27,398 bases of DNA from SIG598 sp045538015 (GTDB lineage: Bacteria; Bacillota; Clostridia; Oscillospirales; Acutalibacteraceae): assembly GCA_045538015.1 (NCBI GenBank), contig JAZSQO010000178.1:1-27398 (forward strand). Reading direction: 5' to 3'. The position numbers were made by a program, and so were the translations under genes. Below, one piece after another: positions 6,371-13,667 of this stretch. The first letter of the stretch is position 1. Each line of letters opens with the position of its first letter. Under the pieces are notes generated by a model. It did not search any database. It saw nothing but the letters and a program-made list of their open reading frames with translations, and was not told the origin of the DNA.

Positions 6371-8404
6371 TTATTTCGCGGCAGCTCTGCGCCGGGCGTT
6401 GAGCAGCTTTTTCTGTGTGGATATGCCGCCGGGGCCGCCGGTGTCGCGGTAAGCACCGCCGGGCTTGAGGCGGTATGTGCCGGGCGCGTCGGCCATGCAG
6501 GCCTCCAGCTCGCGGGTAACCTGCTCGGCCTCTTCCCTGCCGGTTATGGGGAACATCAGCTCCACCCGGCGGTCAAGGTTGCGGGTCATCCAGTCGGCGC
6601 TGGAAAGATAGACCCGCCGCTGGTCGCCCTGACCGAAGATATAGGCGCGGCTGTGCTCAAGAAAGCGGCCGATAATCGAGCGTACCTCGATGTTTTCGCT
6701 CATACCCTCCGCGCCGGGAATAAGGCAGCAGGCGCCTCTGACCAGCAGACGTATCCGCACGCCGTCGAGGGAGGCCTTGTAAAGCTCCTTGATTATCCCT
6801 TTGTCGGTCAGGGAATTCATGCGCGCCAGTATGCGCCCCTCGGAGCCTTTGGCGCGTTCTTTTTTTATTTCGGCCCGGAAGCGCTCCCTGAGCCGGAAGG
6901 GAGAAACCACCAGCTTTTCCGTGTCGGGATCTTCAAGACTGCCGGTCAGACAGCGGAAAAATTCAAGGGCGTCTCCTCCGATGGCCATGTCGGAGGTCAG
7001 CAGAGAATAATCGGTGTAGGCCTTGGCGGTGACATCGTTGTAGTTGCCGGTGCCAAGGTGGGTGTATTTGCGCATACCGTCCTTTTCCCGGCGCACCACA
7101 AGGGCTATTTTCGAGTGGGTCTTCAGGCCGGGCAGGCCGTATATCACATTCACTCCCGCCTGCTCCAGCTTGTGACCGAAGGTGAGGTTGCGTTCCTCGT
7201 CAAACCGGGCGCGGGCTTCGATAAAGGCGGTGACCTGCTTGCCCATGCGGGCGGCCAGCTCCAGAGCGTCGATAACCGGGCTTTCCCGGGAGACGCGGTA
7301 GAGGGTAATGCGCACAGCCACCACCTGCTCGTCCTCCGCGGCCTGACGGAGAAAATCGAGCACCGGCTCAAAGGAGTCGAAGGGATGCTGCATAAGAATA
7401 TCCCGTCGGCGAAGCAGCTCGAAGATGGACTTCTCCCCCGCCAGAGCATCGGGCAGCTTTGGCTCAAAATCGGCGTAGTGGTGAGCTTCGCCCACGGGCA
7501 TGGAGAAGATCTCCTTTTCAAAGAAGGTCAGGTCTATGGGCGATGCCGTGTGGAAAACAAAGCCCTCGGGCACATTGAACGCCCGGGCGAGGAGGTTGAC
7601 AAGACGCTTGTCCGTTCCTTTCTGGCATTCCAGCCGGACTCCCCTCCCCTTTGAGCGCAGGGGAAGCAGACGGCGGAGGGTGTCGGCAAGGGCGCCGGGC
7701 TCCTCCTCATCCAGCTCAAGGTCGGCGTCACGGGTCAGACGGAAGCATCCGCAGGACAGTAGCTCATATTCAGGGAAAAGCCCGCCTATATGCGCGCGGA
7801 TGATCTCCTCGGCGAGGATCATTCTGCTGCCGTTGCCGGGAAGAACGACCACCCGGGGCAGCTGAGACGGGAGCTGCACCGCTCCGAAGCGGATGTCGCC
7901 CGACCTCCATTTTAGCACCGCGCCCATCCAGAGGGTGCGTCCGGGAACAAAGGGGTACTCTTCTCGCCGGGAGAAAATAACCGACTGAGCAAGGGGGACT
8001 ATAGTCTCCTCAAAATAACGGGCGCAAAAATCGCGGTCGTCCTGCTCCAGCAGGTCATAACGGCTGAAAAGCTGTATCCCGGCTTCGGAGGCCTGCTCGG
8101 TCAGCTGCTCGAAGGCCTGAGACATCTCGGAATAAAGCCCGGCCGCGCTGTCGGCTATGGCGCTGAGCTGCTCCCGGGGCAGCAGTCCGGAAATATCCGG
8201 GCGGTCGGGGCGCTTTCTGCGGTCAGAAAGCACCGAAGACACCCGTATCATGAAAAATTCGTCGAGATTGGAGGCGGTTATGGCAAGAAAGCGCATCCGC
8301 TCAAAAAGCGGTGCGCTCCCTGCAGTCTGAGCCAGAACCCGGCGATTGAAGTCGAGCCAGCTCAGTTCACGATTAAAATACCGCCATTTGTTTCCGCCGG
8401 CCAT
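6371..8404 (-). CDS. ppk1: Polyphosphate kinase 1
   Basis: A 677-residue PPK1, of normal length, reversibly polymerises the terminal phosphate of ATP into inorganic polyphosphate. The N-terminal domain begins with YFNRELSWLDFNRRVL and the ASNLDEFFMIRV signature. The phospholipase-D-like catalytic domains carry LKTHSKIALVVRRE with His430, the expected autophosphorylated histidine, and LEHSRAYIFG with His584, the second conserved histidine (E. coli 435 and 592). The LGTGNYND and VYLSSADWMTRNLDRRVEL motifs are present. The ATG at 8404 lies 2 bases after the stop of the DUF368 gene and has no clear ribosome site of its own, which points to translational coupling. Co-transcription with Rnf-like genes is unusual. 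Confidence 0.96.
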   Translation of the reverse strand: MAGGNKWRYFNRELSWLDFNRRVLAQTAGSAPLFERMRFLAITASNLDEFFMIRVSSVLSDRRKRPDRPDISGLLPREQLSAIADSAAGLYSEMSQAFEQLTEQASEAGIQLFSRYDLLEQDDRDFCARYFEETIVPLAQSVIFSRREEYPFVPGRTLWMGAVLKWRSGDIRFGAVQLPSQLPRVVVLPGNGSRMILAEEIIRAHIGGLFPEYELLSCGCFRLTRDADLELDEEEPGALADTLRRLLPLRSKGRGVRLECQKGTDKRLVNLLARAFNVPEGFVFHTASPIDLTFFEKEIFSMPVGEAHHYADFEPKLPDALAGEKSIFELLRRRDILMQHPFDSFEPVLDFLRQAAEDEQVVAVRITLYRVSRESPVIDALELAARMGKQVTAFIEARARFDEERNLTFGHKLEQAGVNVIYGLPGLKTHSKIALVVRREKDGMRKYTHLGTGNYNDVTAKAYTDYSLLTSDMAIGGDALEFFRCLTGSLEDPDTEKLVVSPFRLRERFRAEIKKERAKGSEGRILARMNSLTDKGIIKELYKASLDGVRIRLLVRGACCLIPGAEGMSENIEVRSIIGRFLEHSRAYIFGQGDQRRVYLSSADWMTRNLDRRVELMFPITGREEAEQVTRELEACMADAPGTYRLKPGGAYRDTGGPGGISTQKKLLNARRRAAAK

Positions 8405-8406
8405 GG

Positions 8407-9381
8407 TCAGCTTTCGGCGGAGTCGGCCGCGGCTTCGGCGGCGGGCTCGTCCTGACGGGGATCAAGCTTGGCGAGAAGCAGCACGACCACAAGGCCGACC
8501 ACCGCGGCAACGATGGATCCCACGCAGGAAAGCACGGAGAAGCTGGCGGCCACCGGCTGCCAGATCTCGCTGTGAGCCACAAGGACGGTGGAGGCGATGA
8601 CCACGCCGATGATAACGGCAAACATGGAACGTCCGACCTTGTCAAAGAGCATGGACACCAGCTTGGTCAGCAGCACCACGCACAGAGCGCAGCCCAGAAG
8701 GAAGGGCAGCAGGATGCTCATATCCAGCCGTCCGATACCGTTGGTCATGGGCTCGTAAAGACCGGCGTACATGATGATGGAGGAAGGACTCATGCCGGGC
8801 ATGATGAAGCCGAGCACGAAGATGGAGCCGCACACGATCCAAGTCAGCAGATAGGAAAGGGAAGAAGGATCGGCGATGAGCTGCTGCATATTGCCCACCC
8901 GGTTCATGGAAAGCAGTCCCCATCCGGCAAGGCCGATGGAAGCGGCCAGAAGAATGTAATGGAAGGGCGACCATTTGCGAACGTTGGCCTCCTGAAACAG
9001 AGAAGGCATGGTGCCGGCGATACAGCCGACGAAGAAAGCGATGACGATGGGGCCTACGCCCTCAAGTCCCAGCAGCCAGCCCACCAGACCGGCCAGCAGA
9101 ACGAAGCCGAGGCCGCAGCCCACAAGGAAGGGCAGGAAGAACAGAATGTTCTTTTTGAACTTGCGTCTGGGATGGGCAATGAAGTCCATCAGCGGGCGGT
9201 AAATACCAAAGGCCGCGCAGAAAGCGCCGCCGGAAACTCCGGGAAGAATGGCTCCCACGCCCACAAGAGCGCCGTAGATCATTCGCTTGATCCAGCGGCC
9301 GGGGCTGTCCGGCAGATCGACTGGAGAGACGAGAGAATCAGCGTTGGGCTCAACAGCGGAAACGGTTGTGTTCTTGCTCAT
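8407..9381 (-). CDS. DUF368 family membrane protein (probable polyprenyl-phosphate flippase)
   Basis: A 324-residue multi-span protein. GALVGVGAILPGVSGGAFCAAFGIY near residue 38 and the second half-repeat FIMPGMSPSSIIMYAGLYEPM are the two inverted DUF368 motifs. DUF368 (PopT) proteins are reported to recycle undecaprenyl phosphate across the membrane for cell-wall synthesis. AGGAG at 9390-9394 (minus sense) is 8 bases before the ATG at 9381; the upstream in-frame GTG at 9390 overlaps that ribosome site and is rejected. The first 30 residues are a polar cytoplasmic segment and the C-terminus is acidic and Ala-rich. It is the promoter-proximal gene of the ppk/Rnf-like operon. Confidence 0.88.
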   Translation of the reverse strand: MSKNTTVSAVEPNADSLVSPVDLPDSPGRWIKRMIYGALVGVGAILPGVSGGAFCAAFGIYRPLMDFIAHPRRKFKKNILFFLPFLVGCGLGFVLLAGLVGWLLGLEGVGPIVIAFFVGCIAGTMPSLFQEANVRKWSPFHYILLAASIGLAGWGLLSMNRVGNMQQLIADPSSLSYLLTWIVCGSIFVLGFIMPGMSPSSIIMYAGLYEPMTNGIGRLDMSILLPFLLGCALCVVLLTKLVSMLFDKVGRSMFAVIIGVVIASTVLVAHSEIWQPVAASFSVLSCVGSIVAAVVGLVVVLLLAKLDPRQDEPAAEAAADSAES

Positions 9382-9431
9382 TATAATCACTCCTGATTCT
9401 GGGGGGAATTACGCTTTTATAGATAAATTAT

Positions 9432-9460
9432 ATACTAACATAATACACGGGATTCGTCAA
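9432..9460 (-). promoter_or_regulatory. Promoter of the DUF368-ppk-Rnf-like operon
   Basis: Reading the minus strand, TTGACG (9460-9455) is followed after 17 bases by TAGTAT (9437-9432). The leader to the ATG is about 45 nt. The -10 box is not perfect; a TATAAT lies slightly further downstream but with a 22-bp spacer. Confidence 0.6.
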
Positions 9461-9515
9461 GCAAAGGCGAGCCGTCAGAAAAAATACTGTGAGGACAAAC
9501 TAAGGCCCGTGACGG

Positions 9516-9544
9516 TTGACACCAATCGTCCCTTGCGGTATACT
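9516..9544 (+). promoter_or_regulatory. Promoter of the DUF1385-prmC transcript
   Basis: Consensus TTGACA (9516-9521), a 17-bp spacer and TATACT (9539-9544) precede a leader of about 70 nt. It is divergent from the DUF368 operon promoter with about 55 bp between the -35 boxes. Confidence 0.8.
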
Positions 9545-9624
9545 CAATATATAATGCGGTTCCGCGCGCGGGTATTCCGAAAGAGGGGTACCGGTGCAAT
9601 CGTGCAGAGCCGCCGGAGGATACA

Positions 9625-10752
9625 ATGGCAAAAAAGGAAAAGAAAAAATACACTTCCATCGGCGGTCAGGCGCTGATGGAGGGCATAATGATGCGCGGTC
9701 CCCAGAAGGCGGTCATGTGCGTGCGCCGCATGGATGGCTCCATTACATCCGAGGAGGTGGAGCTCAAAAAGCCCACCATCTGGAACAAGATTCCCATTAT
9801 CCGCGGTGTGGTGAACTTTGTCAGCTCCATGGCCATGGGCACCAAGATGCTCATGCGTTCCGCTGACCTTGCTATCGAGGACGAGGAAAACGCCGCCCGA
9901 GCCGAGGAAGAGGCTCTGCGAGCGGCTGAGATCGCCGAAATGGGCGAGACTGAAGCCGCCGCGGAAGCTGCCGGCGAGCAGCCTGCAGAGGAAATCTCGC
10001 CTGCCTCCGCTGCGCAGATCGCTCCCGCAGAAGGCAAAAGAGAGAAAATCAAGGAAAACAAAGGAAAGAACAAGGACAAAAAGGACGGCTCCGATGACAT
10101 GGGCTTCTTTACGGTCATCGCCACCGTGCTGGGCTTTGGTCTGGCGATCCTGCTGTTCTTCTTCCTGCCCACATGGGCCTATTCCGGCCTGCTGGCCATC
10201 CTGCCCGAGGGCGCTGCCGATTACCTCAGAGAATCCACGGTGTGGAAATCGGTCATTGAGGGAATCATCAAGCTGTTCATTTTCTTCTTCTACATGATCC
10301 TCGTTTCCCAGATGAAGGAGATCAAGCGTCTGTTCCAGTATCACGGCGCTGAGCACAAGACCATCTTCTGCTATGAGGCAGGCGAGGAGCTGACCGTGGA
10401 AAACGTGCGCAAATACAAGCGCTTCCATCCCCGCTGCGGCACCAGCTTCCTTGTGCTTATGCTGATCGTGGGCATCGCCGCCGGCGTGTGCATCACCGCC
10501 TTCCTGCCCGAGTATGACAGCGTGTGGATCCGCCCGCTCATCAAGCTGGCCATGATCCCGCTGACCATGGGCGTGGGCTATGAGCTGCTCAAGCTGGCCG
10601 GAAAGCACGACAACATCCTTACCCGTATAATCTCCGCGCCCGGTCTGTGGATGCAGCGCATTTCCACCAAGGAGCCGGACGACAGCCAGATAGAATGCGC
10701 CATTGCCGCCCTCAAACCGGTCATTCCGGAAAACGGCGAGGATATGCAGTGA
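9625..10752 (+). CDS. DUF1385 (YqhQ-like) membrane protein with charged insertion
   Basis: A 375-residue protein of the DUF1385 family, whose biochemical function is not established. Signatures are SIGGQALMEGIMMRGP (11-26), YHGAEHKTIFCYE and RFHPRCGTSFLVL, with several membrane helices in the second half. GGAGG at 9615-9619 is 5 bases before the ATG. Between residues about 80 and 160 there is a hydrophilic insertion, first Ala/Glu-rich and then a Lys-rich stretch (KREKIKENKGKNKDKKDG), making the protein longer than the roughly 300-320 residues usual for the family. The conserved His and Cys residues suggest metal binding, which is inference. The stop codon overlaps the prmC start by one base, a pairing common in Bacillota. 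Confidence 0.9.
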   Translation: MAKKEKKKYTSIGGQALMEGIMMRGPQKAVMCVRRMDGSITSEEVELKKPTIWNKIPIIRGVVNFVSSMAMGTKMLMRSADLAIEDEENAARAEEEALRAAEIAEMGETEAAAEAAGEQPAEEISPASAAQIAPAEGKREKIKENKGKNKDKKDGSDDMGFFTVIATVLGFGLAILLFFFLPTWAYSGLLAILPEGAADYLRESTVWKSVIEGIIKLFIFFFYMILVSQMKEIKRLFQYHGAEHKTIFCYEAGEELTVENVRKYKRFHPRCGTSFLVLMLIVGIAAGVCITAFLPEYDSVWIRPLIKLAMIPLTMGVGYELLKLAGKHDNILTRIISAPGLWMQRISTKEPDDSQIECAIAALKPVIPENGEDMQ

Positions 10753-11636
10753 TGGCGGGGGAAAGACAGTATAATATCGGTCAACTCTACAGGGCGGCAA
10801 AGCGGGAGCTTGCCGCCCTTTCGGGCGTCTGGCCGGGAGAGGCTCTGCTTCTGTGCGGCCATTTCCTCGGAGTGGCCGACCGGGTGGAGCTGATGCTAAG
10901 GTCGGAGGAGACGGTGTCGCCGGAGAAAGCGGAGGCCTTTTTCGCCGCCCTTGGCCAGAGAGAAAGCCGGCCTTTGCAGTATATTCTGGGAGAATGGCCA
11001 TTTGACGGCATGATGCTCCGGGTGGGCGAAGGAGTGCTGGTTCCCCGGGAGGACACTCTTGCGCTGGTGGAGCTGACCTGCGAATGTCTGGAGGAAAAGG
11101 GACTTTCCCCTTCCCCACTCCGGATAGTCGATCTGTGCGCCGGCACCGGAGCGGTGGGACTGGCCCTTGCCCGCCGGCTGCCCGAGGCGAGAGTGACCTG
11201 CGTGGAGCTTTCGGAGGAGGCGTGGCCCTACCTCGCGGAAAACATTGAGCTCTGGGGCGAAGGACGGGTGACTGCTGTCCGGGGCAATGTGCTGGCGGGG
11301 TACGAGGCAGTGGGGATGGAGACGGCTTCAGTAGATGTCATCGTGTCCAACCCGCCTTATATTCCCGCCGGTGATATCGCCGGTCTTGCCCGGGAGGTCC
11401 GTCAGGAGCCGGCCATGGCTCTGGACGGCGGCGAGGACGGCCTTGATTTCTACCGGGCAATCGCTTCGCTGTGGAGCGGAGCGGTAAAAGGCGGCGGTAT
11501 GCTGTGCATGGAATTCGGCGAGGGACAGTTTGAGGACATAAAACGAATAATTGTTCGTCAGAATTGGGGTGAAATTCGTTCGAAGCAGGATTTCTCAGGC
11601 AAATTAAGGGCGATTAATGGGACTAAATGCCGCTGA
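10752..11636 (+). CDS. prmC: Peptide chain release factor N5-glutamine methyltransferase
   Basis: A 294-residue PrmC/HemK enzyme methylates the glutamine of the GGQ motif in release factors 1 and 2 using S-adenosylmethionine. An N-terminal helical domain (1-80) is followed by a Rossmann-type methyltransferase with VDLCAGTGAVGLALA (126-140, cofactor loop) and the catalytic NPPYIP (200-205). The ATG shares a base with the stop of the DUF1385 gene (TGATG). The prfA gene often found nearby is not in the window. The last 100 bases of the gene overlap a possible LexA site serving recA. Confidence 0.93.
   Translation: MAGERQYNIGQLYRAAKRELAALSGVWPGEALLLCGHFLGVADRVELMLRSEETVSPEKAEAFFAALGQRESRPLQYILGEWPFDGMMLRVGEGVLVPREDTLALVELTCECLEEKGLSPSPLRIVDLCAGTGAVGLALARRLPEARVTCVELSEEAWPYLAENIELWGEGRVTAVRGNVLAGYEAVGMETASVDVIVSNPPYIPAGDIAGLAREVRQEPAMALDGGEDGLDFYRAIASLWSGAVKGGGMLCMEFGEGQFEDIKRIIVRQNWGEIRSKQDFSGKLRAINGTKCR
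11544..11557. promoter_or_regulatory. Candidate LexA (SOS) box upstream of recA, inside prmC
   Basis: The 14-mer CGAATAATTGTTCG fits the Gram-positive SOS consensus CGAACRNRYGTTCG with two mismatches (T for C at position 5, T for R at position 8). It lies about 105 bp upstream of the best recA -35 box, farther than a classical repressor site, so it would need a second promoter or looping. Known: recA is usually LexA-controlled in Bacillota. The match could be chance. Confidence 0.4.
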
Positions 11637-11661
11637 AAATCGAAAAATTATTCAAAAACAG

Positions 11662-11690
11662 TTGCAATGCCCAACGGGCGCATATATAAT
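11662..11690 (+). promoter_or_regulatory. recA promoter
   Basis: TTGCAA (11662-11667), a 17-bp spacer and TATAAT (11685-11690) lie in the prmC-recA gap and give a leader of about 57 nt. Confidence 0.75.
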
Positions 11691-11753
11691 GGAGATAAAG
11701 TAAAGAAAGCCGTCTGAGAATCGTGCCGAAGGGCGGCGGAAGTGGAGGCTACA

Positions 11754-12899
11754 ATGGCTGCGGATAAGAAAAAAGCTCTGGAAACGGCCCTTGCGTCTAT
11801 TGAAAAGAATTTTGGAAAGGGCGCCGTAATGCGTCTGGGTCAGGAATCGGCTCTGAATGTGGAGTCCATTTCCACCGGCTCTCTGGGACTGGATATCGCT
11901 CTGGGCATCGGCGGACTTCCCCGCGGCCGAGTGGTGGAGATCTTCGGCCCGGAATCCTCCGGTAAAACCACTCTGTCCCTCCACTGCATCGCTGAGGCGC
12001 AGAAAAAGGGCGGCGAGGTGGCCTTCATCGACGTTGAGCACGCTCTTGATCCTTATTACGCCGCGGCTCTGGGCGTGGATATCGATTCTCTGCTGGTCTC
12101 CCAGCCGGACACCGGTGAAGAGGCTCTGGAAATCACCGAGTCCCTTGTGCGCTCCGGTGCCATCGACATGATCGTTATCGACTCGGTGGCCGCGCTGGTT
12201 CCCAAGGCCGAGGTGGAAAAATCCATGGGCGACTCCGTGGTGGGTCAGCACGCCCGACTGATGAGTCAGGCTCTGCGCAAGCTGACCGCCGTTATCGGCA
12301 AAACCAAGTGCATTGCCATCTTCATCAACCAGCTGCGTGAAAAGATCGGCGTTATGTACGGCAATCCCGAGGTTACCACCGGCGGCCGCGCGCTGAAGTT
12401 CTACAGCTCGGTGCGTATCGATGTGCGCAAGGTGGAGCCCATCAAGCAGGGTCAGGAGATCATCGGTGCCCGCACCAAGGCCAAGGTGGTCAAGAACAAG
12501 ATGGCCCCTCCCTTCCGCGAGGCAGTCTTTGACATCATTTACGGCAAGGGCATCAGCAAAACCAGCGAGATCCTTGACGCCGCTGTCAAGCTGGAAGTGG
12601 TCAAAAAGAGCGGCGCGTGGTACTACTACAACGACGCCCGTCTGGGTCAGGGTCGTGACGCGGTGCGCGCCATAATCGAAAACCAGCCCGAGCTGCTGGC
12701 CGAGATCGAGGGCAAGATCCGCGCCAACAGCGAGACCCTCAACAGCATCAAGCCCGGCGGCAAGGAGGCCGCTTCGGTCATTCTTGACGACGACGAGCCG
12801 CTTGATTTCATGCTGAGCGGCGACAGCGACAAGCCGGCGGGCAAGGGCTCGGGCTCTATCCCCTCCACCGGCATTGACATCGACGCCGACGAGTTCTGA
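11754..12899 (+). CDS. recA: Recombinase RecA
   Basis: A 381-residue RecA, the DNA-dependent ATPase that forms filaments on single-stranded DNA, drives strand exchange and activates LexA self-cleavage. Walker A GPESSGKT (65-72), the MIVIDSVAAL Walker B strand, and the FINQLREKIGVMYGNPEVTTGGRALKFYSS region with loops L1/L2 are intact. The ATG at 11754 has GGAGG 5 bases upstream; an in-frame GTG at 11742 would lie upstream of that site and is rejected. The acidic C-terminus ends STGIDIDADEF. The stop overlaps the recX start by one base. Confidence 0.98.
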   Translation: MAADKKKALETALASIEKNFGKGAVMRLGQESALNVESISTGSLGLDIALGIGGLPRGRVVEIFGPESSGKTTLSLHCIAEAQKKGGEVAFIDVEHALDPYYAAALGVDIDSLLVSQPDTGEEALEITESLVRSGAIDMIVIDSVAALVPKAEVEKSMGDSVVGQHARLMSQALRKLTAVIGKTKCIAIFINQLREKIGVMYGNPEVTTGGRALKFYSSVRIDVRKVEPIKQGQEIIGARTKAKVVKNKMAPPFREAVFDIIYGKGISKTSEILDAAVKLEVVKKSGAWYYYNDARLGQGRDAVRAIIENQPELLAEIEGKIRANSETLNSIKPGGKEAASVILDDDEPLDFMLSGDSDKPAGKGSGSIPSTGIDIDADEF

Positions 12900-13525
12900 T
12901 GCTGCTTATAACCGAGATCAGGCGCGAGGGCAGAAGATACGCCGTCGTGTGCGGCGAGGAGCTCACCGTCACGCTGGATTCCGACACTCTGGACAGCTCC
13001 GGCCTGGAACCGGGCGACGAGGTGGAGGAGGCGCGGCTCATGGAGCTGGCCGACCGGTCGATGTATAAGCAGGCCCGGGATCGGGCGCTTTACACCGTCG
13101 GCCGCAAGGAGATATGCCGGGAAGGCCTTATCCGCCAGCTGACAAGAGGCGAATGCAGCCGCGAGATCGCCGGCCGCGTGGCCGACGAGATGATCGAGCT
13201 GGGCTTTATCAACGATGTCCGCTACGCCAATATGCTTGCCGACTATCTTTATCGTGAGAAGCGCTACGGAAGCCGGAGAGTTATAATGGAGCTGACCTCC
13301 AAGGGCGTCGACCGGGAGCTCGCCGCCGCGGCCGCCGAGGAGAACGCCTACGACCCGGAGGAGGCGCTGGACGCTCTGCTTGAGTCCCGCTTTGGCCGGG
13401 AGCTTGACACGCCCGCCGGAGTGCGGCGTGCCATGAACAACCTGCTGCGCTACGGCTACGCGCCGGGAGAGATCCGCTCGGCCATCGAGCGGAAAACGCG
13501 GCAGAGCTTTGACGAAGACTTCTGA
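12899..13525 (+). CDS. recX: Regulatory protein RecX
   Basis: A 208-residue RecX, which binds RecA filaments and limits RecA activity. Three-helix repeats typical of RecX are visible: the ALYTVGRKEICREGLIRQL region, ELGFINDVRYANMLADYLYREKRYGSRRVIMELTSKGVD (the family core), and a final repeat ending RYGYAPGEIRSAIERK. Its ATG uses the last base of the recA stop (TGATG), so synthesis is coupled to recA. A terminator follows immediately. Confidence 0.92.
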   Translation: MLLITEIRREGRRYAVVCGEELTVTLDSDTLDSSGLEPGDEVEEARLMELADRSMYKQARDRALYTVGRKEICREGLIRQLTRGECSREIAGRVADEMIELGFINDVRYANMLADYLYREKRYGSRRVIMELTSKGVDRELAAAAAEENAYDPEEALDALLESRFGRELDTPAGVRRAMNNLLRYGYAPGEIRSAIERKTRQSFDEDF

Positions 13526-13554
13526 CATACAAGCGCTGTGTATGCTCTTTACAG

Positions 13555-13590
13555 CCGCCCGACGAATTTGACACCGTCGGGCGGTTTTTT
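13555..13590 (+). terminator. Terminator after recX
   Basis: A perfect 10-bp GC-rich stem (13555-13564 with 13575-13584) with a 10-nt loop is followed by six T. Confidence 0.92.
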
Positions 13591-13621
13591 ATGTGAACAT
13601 CTTTTTTATTGCGGAAATGTG

Positions 13622-13630
13622 TGATATAAT
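13622..13630 (+). promoter_or_regulatory. Extended -10 promoter for polA
   Basis: TGATATAAT is an extended -10 element (TG, one base, TATAAT). The position 17 bp upstream is only a T-run, so the promoter relies on the extended -10. Confidence 0.6.
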
Positions 13631-13667
13631 AATCAGATAACAAAGATGTGTTAGATTGGAGAGCGAC

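Noticed and set aside
6308..7654. 448-codon plus-strand open frame opposite ppk1
   Set aside because: It is a shadow of ppk1 and the RnfD-like gene; the minus-strand product has intact PPK1 motifs and active-site histidines.
9544..11118. 524-codon minus-strand frame opposite DUF1385 and prmC
   Set aside because: Low-complexity shadow frame across two genes with clear family motifs on the plus strand.
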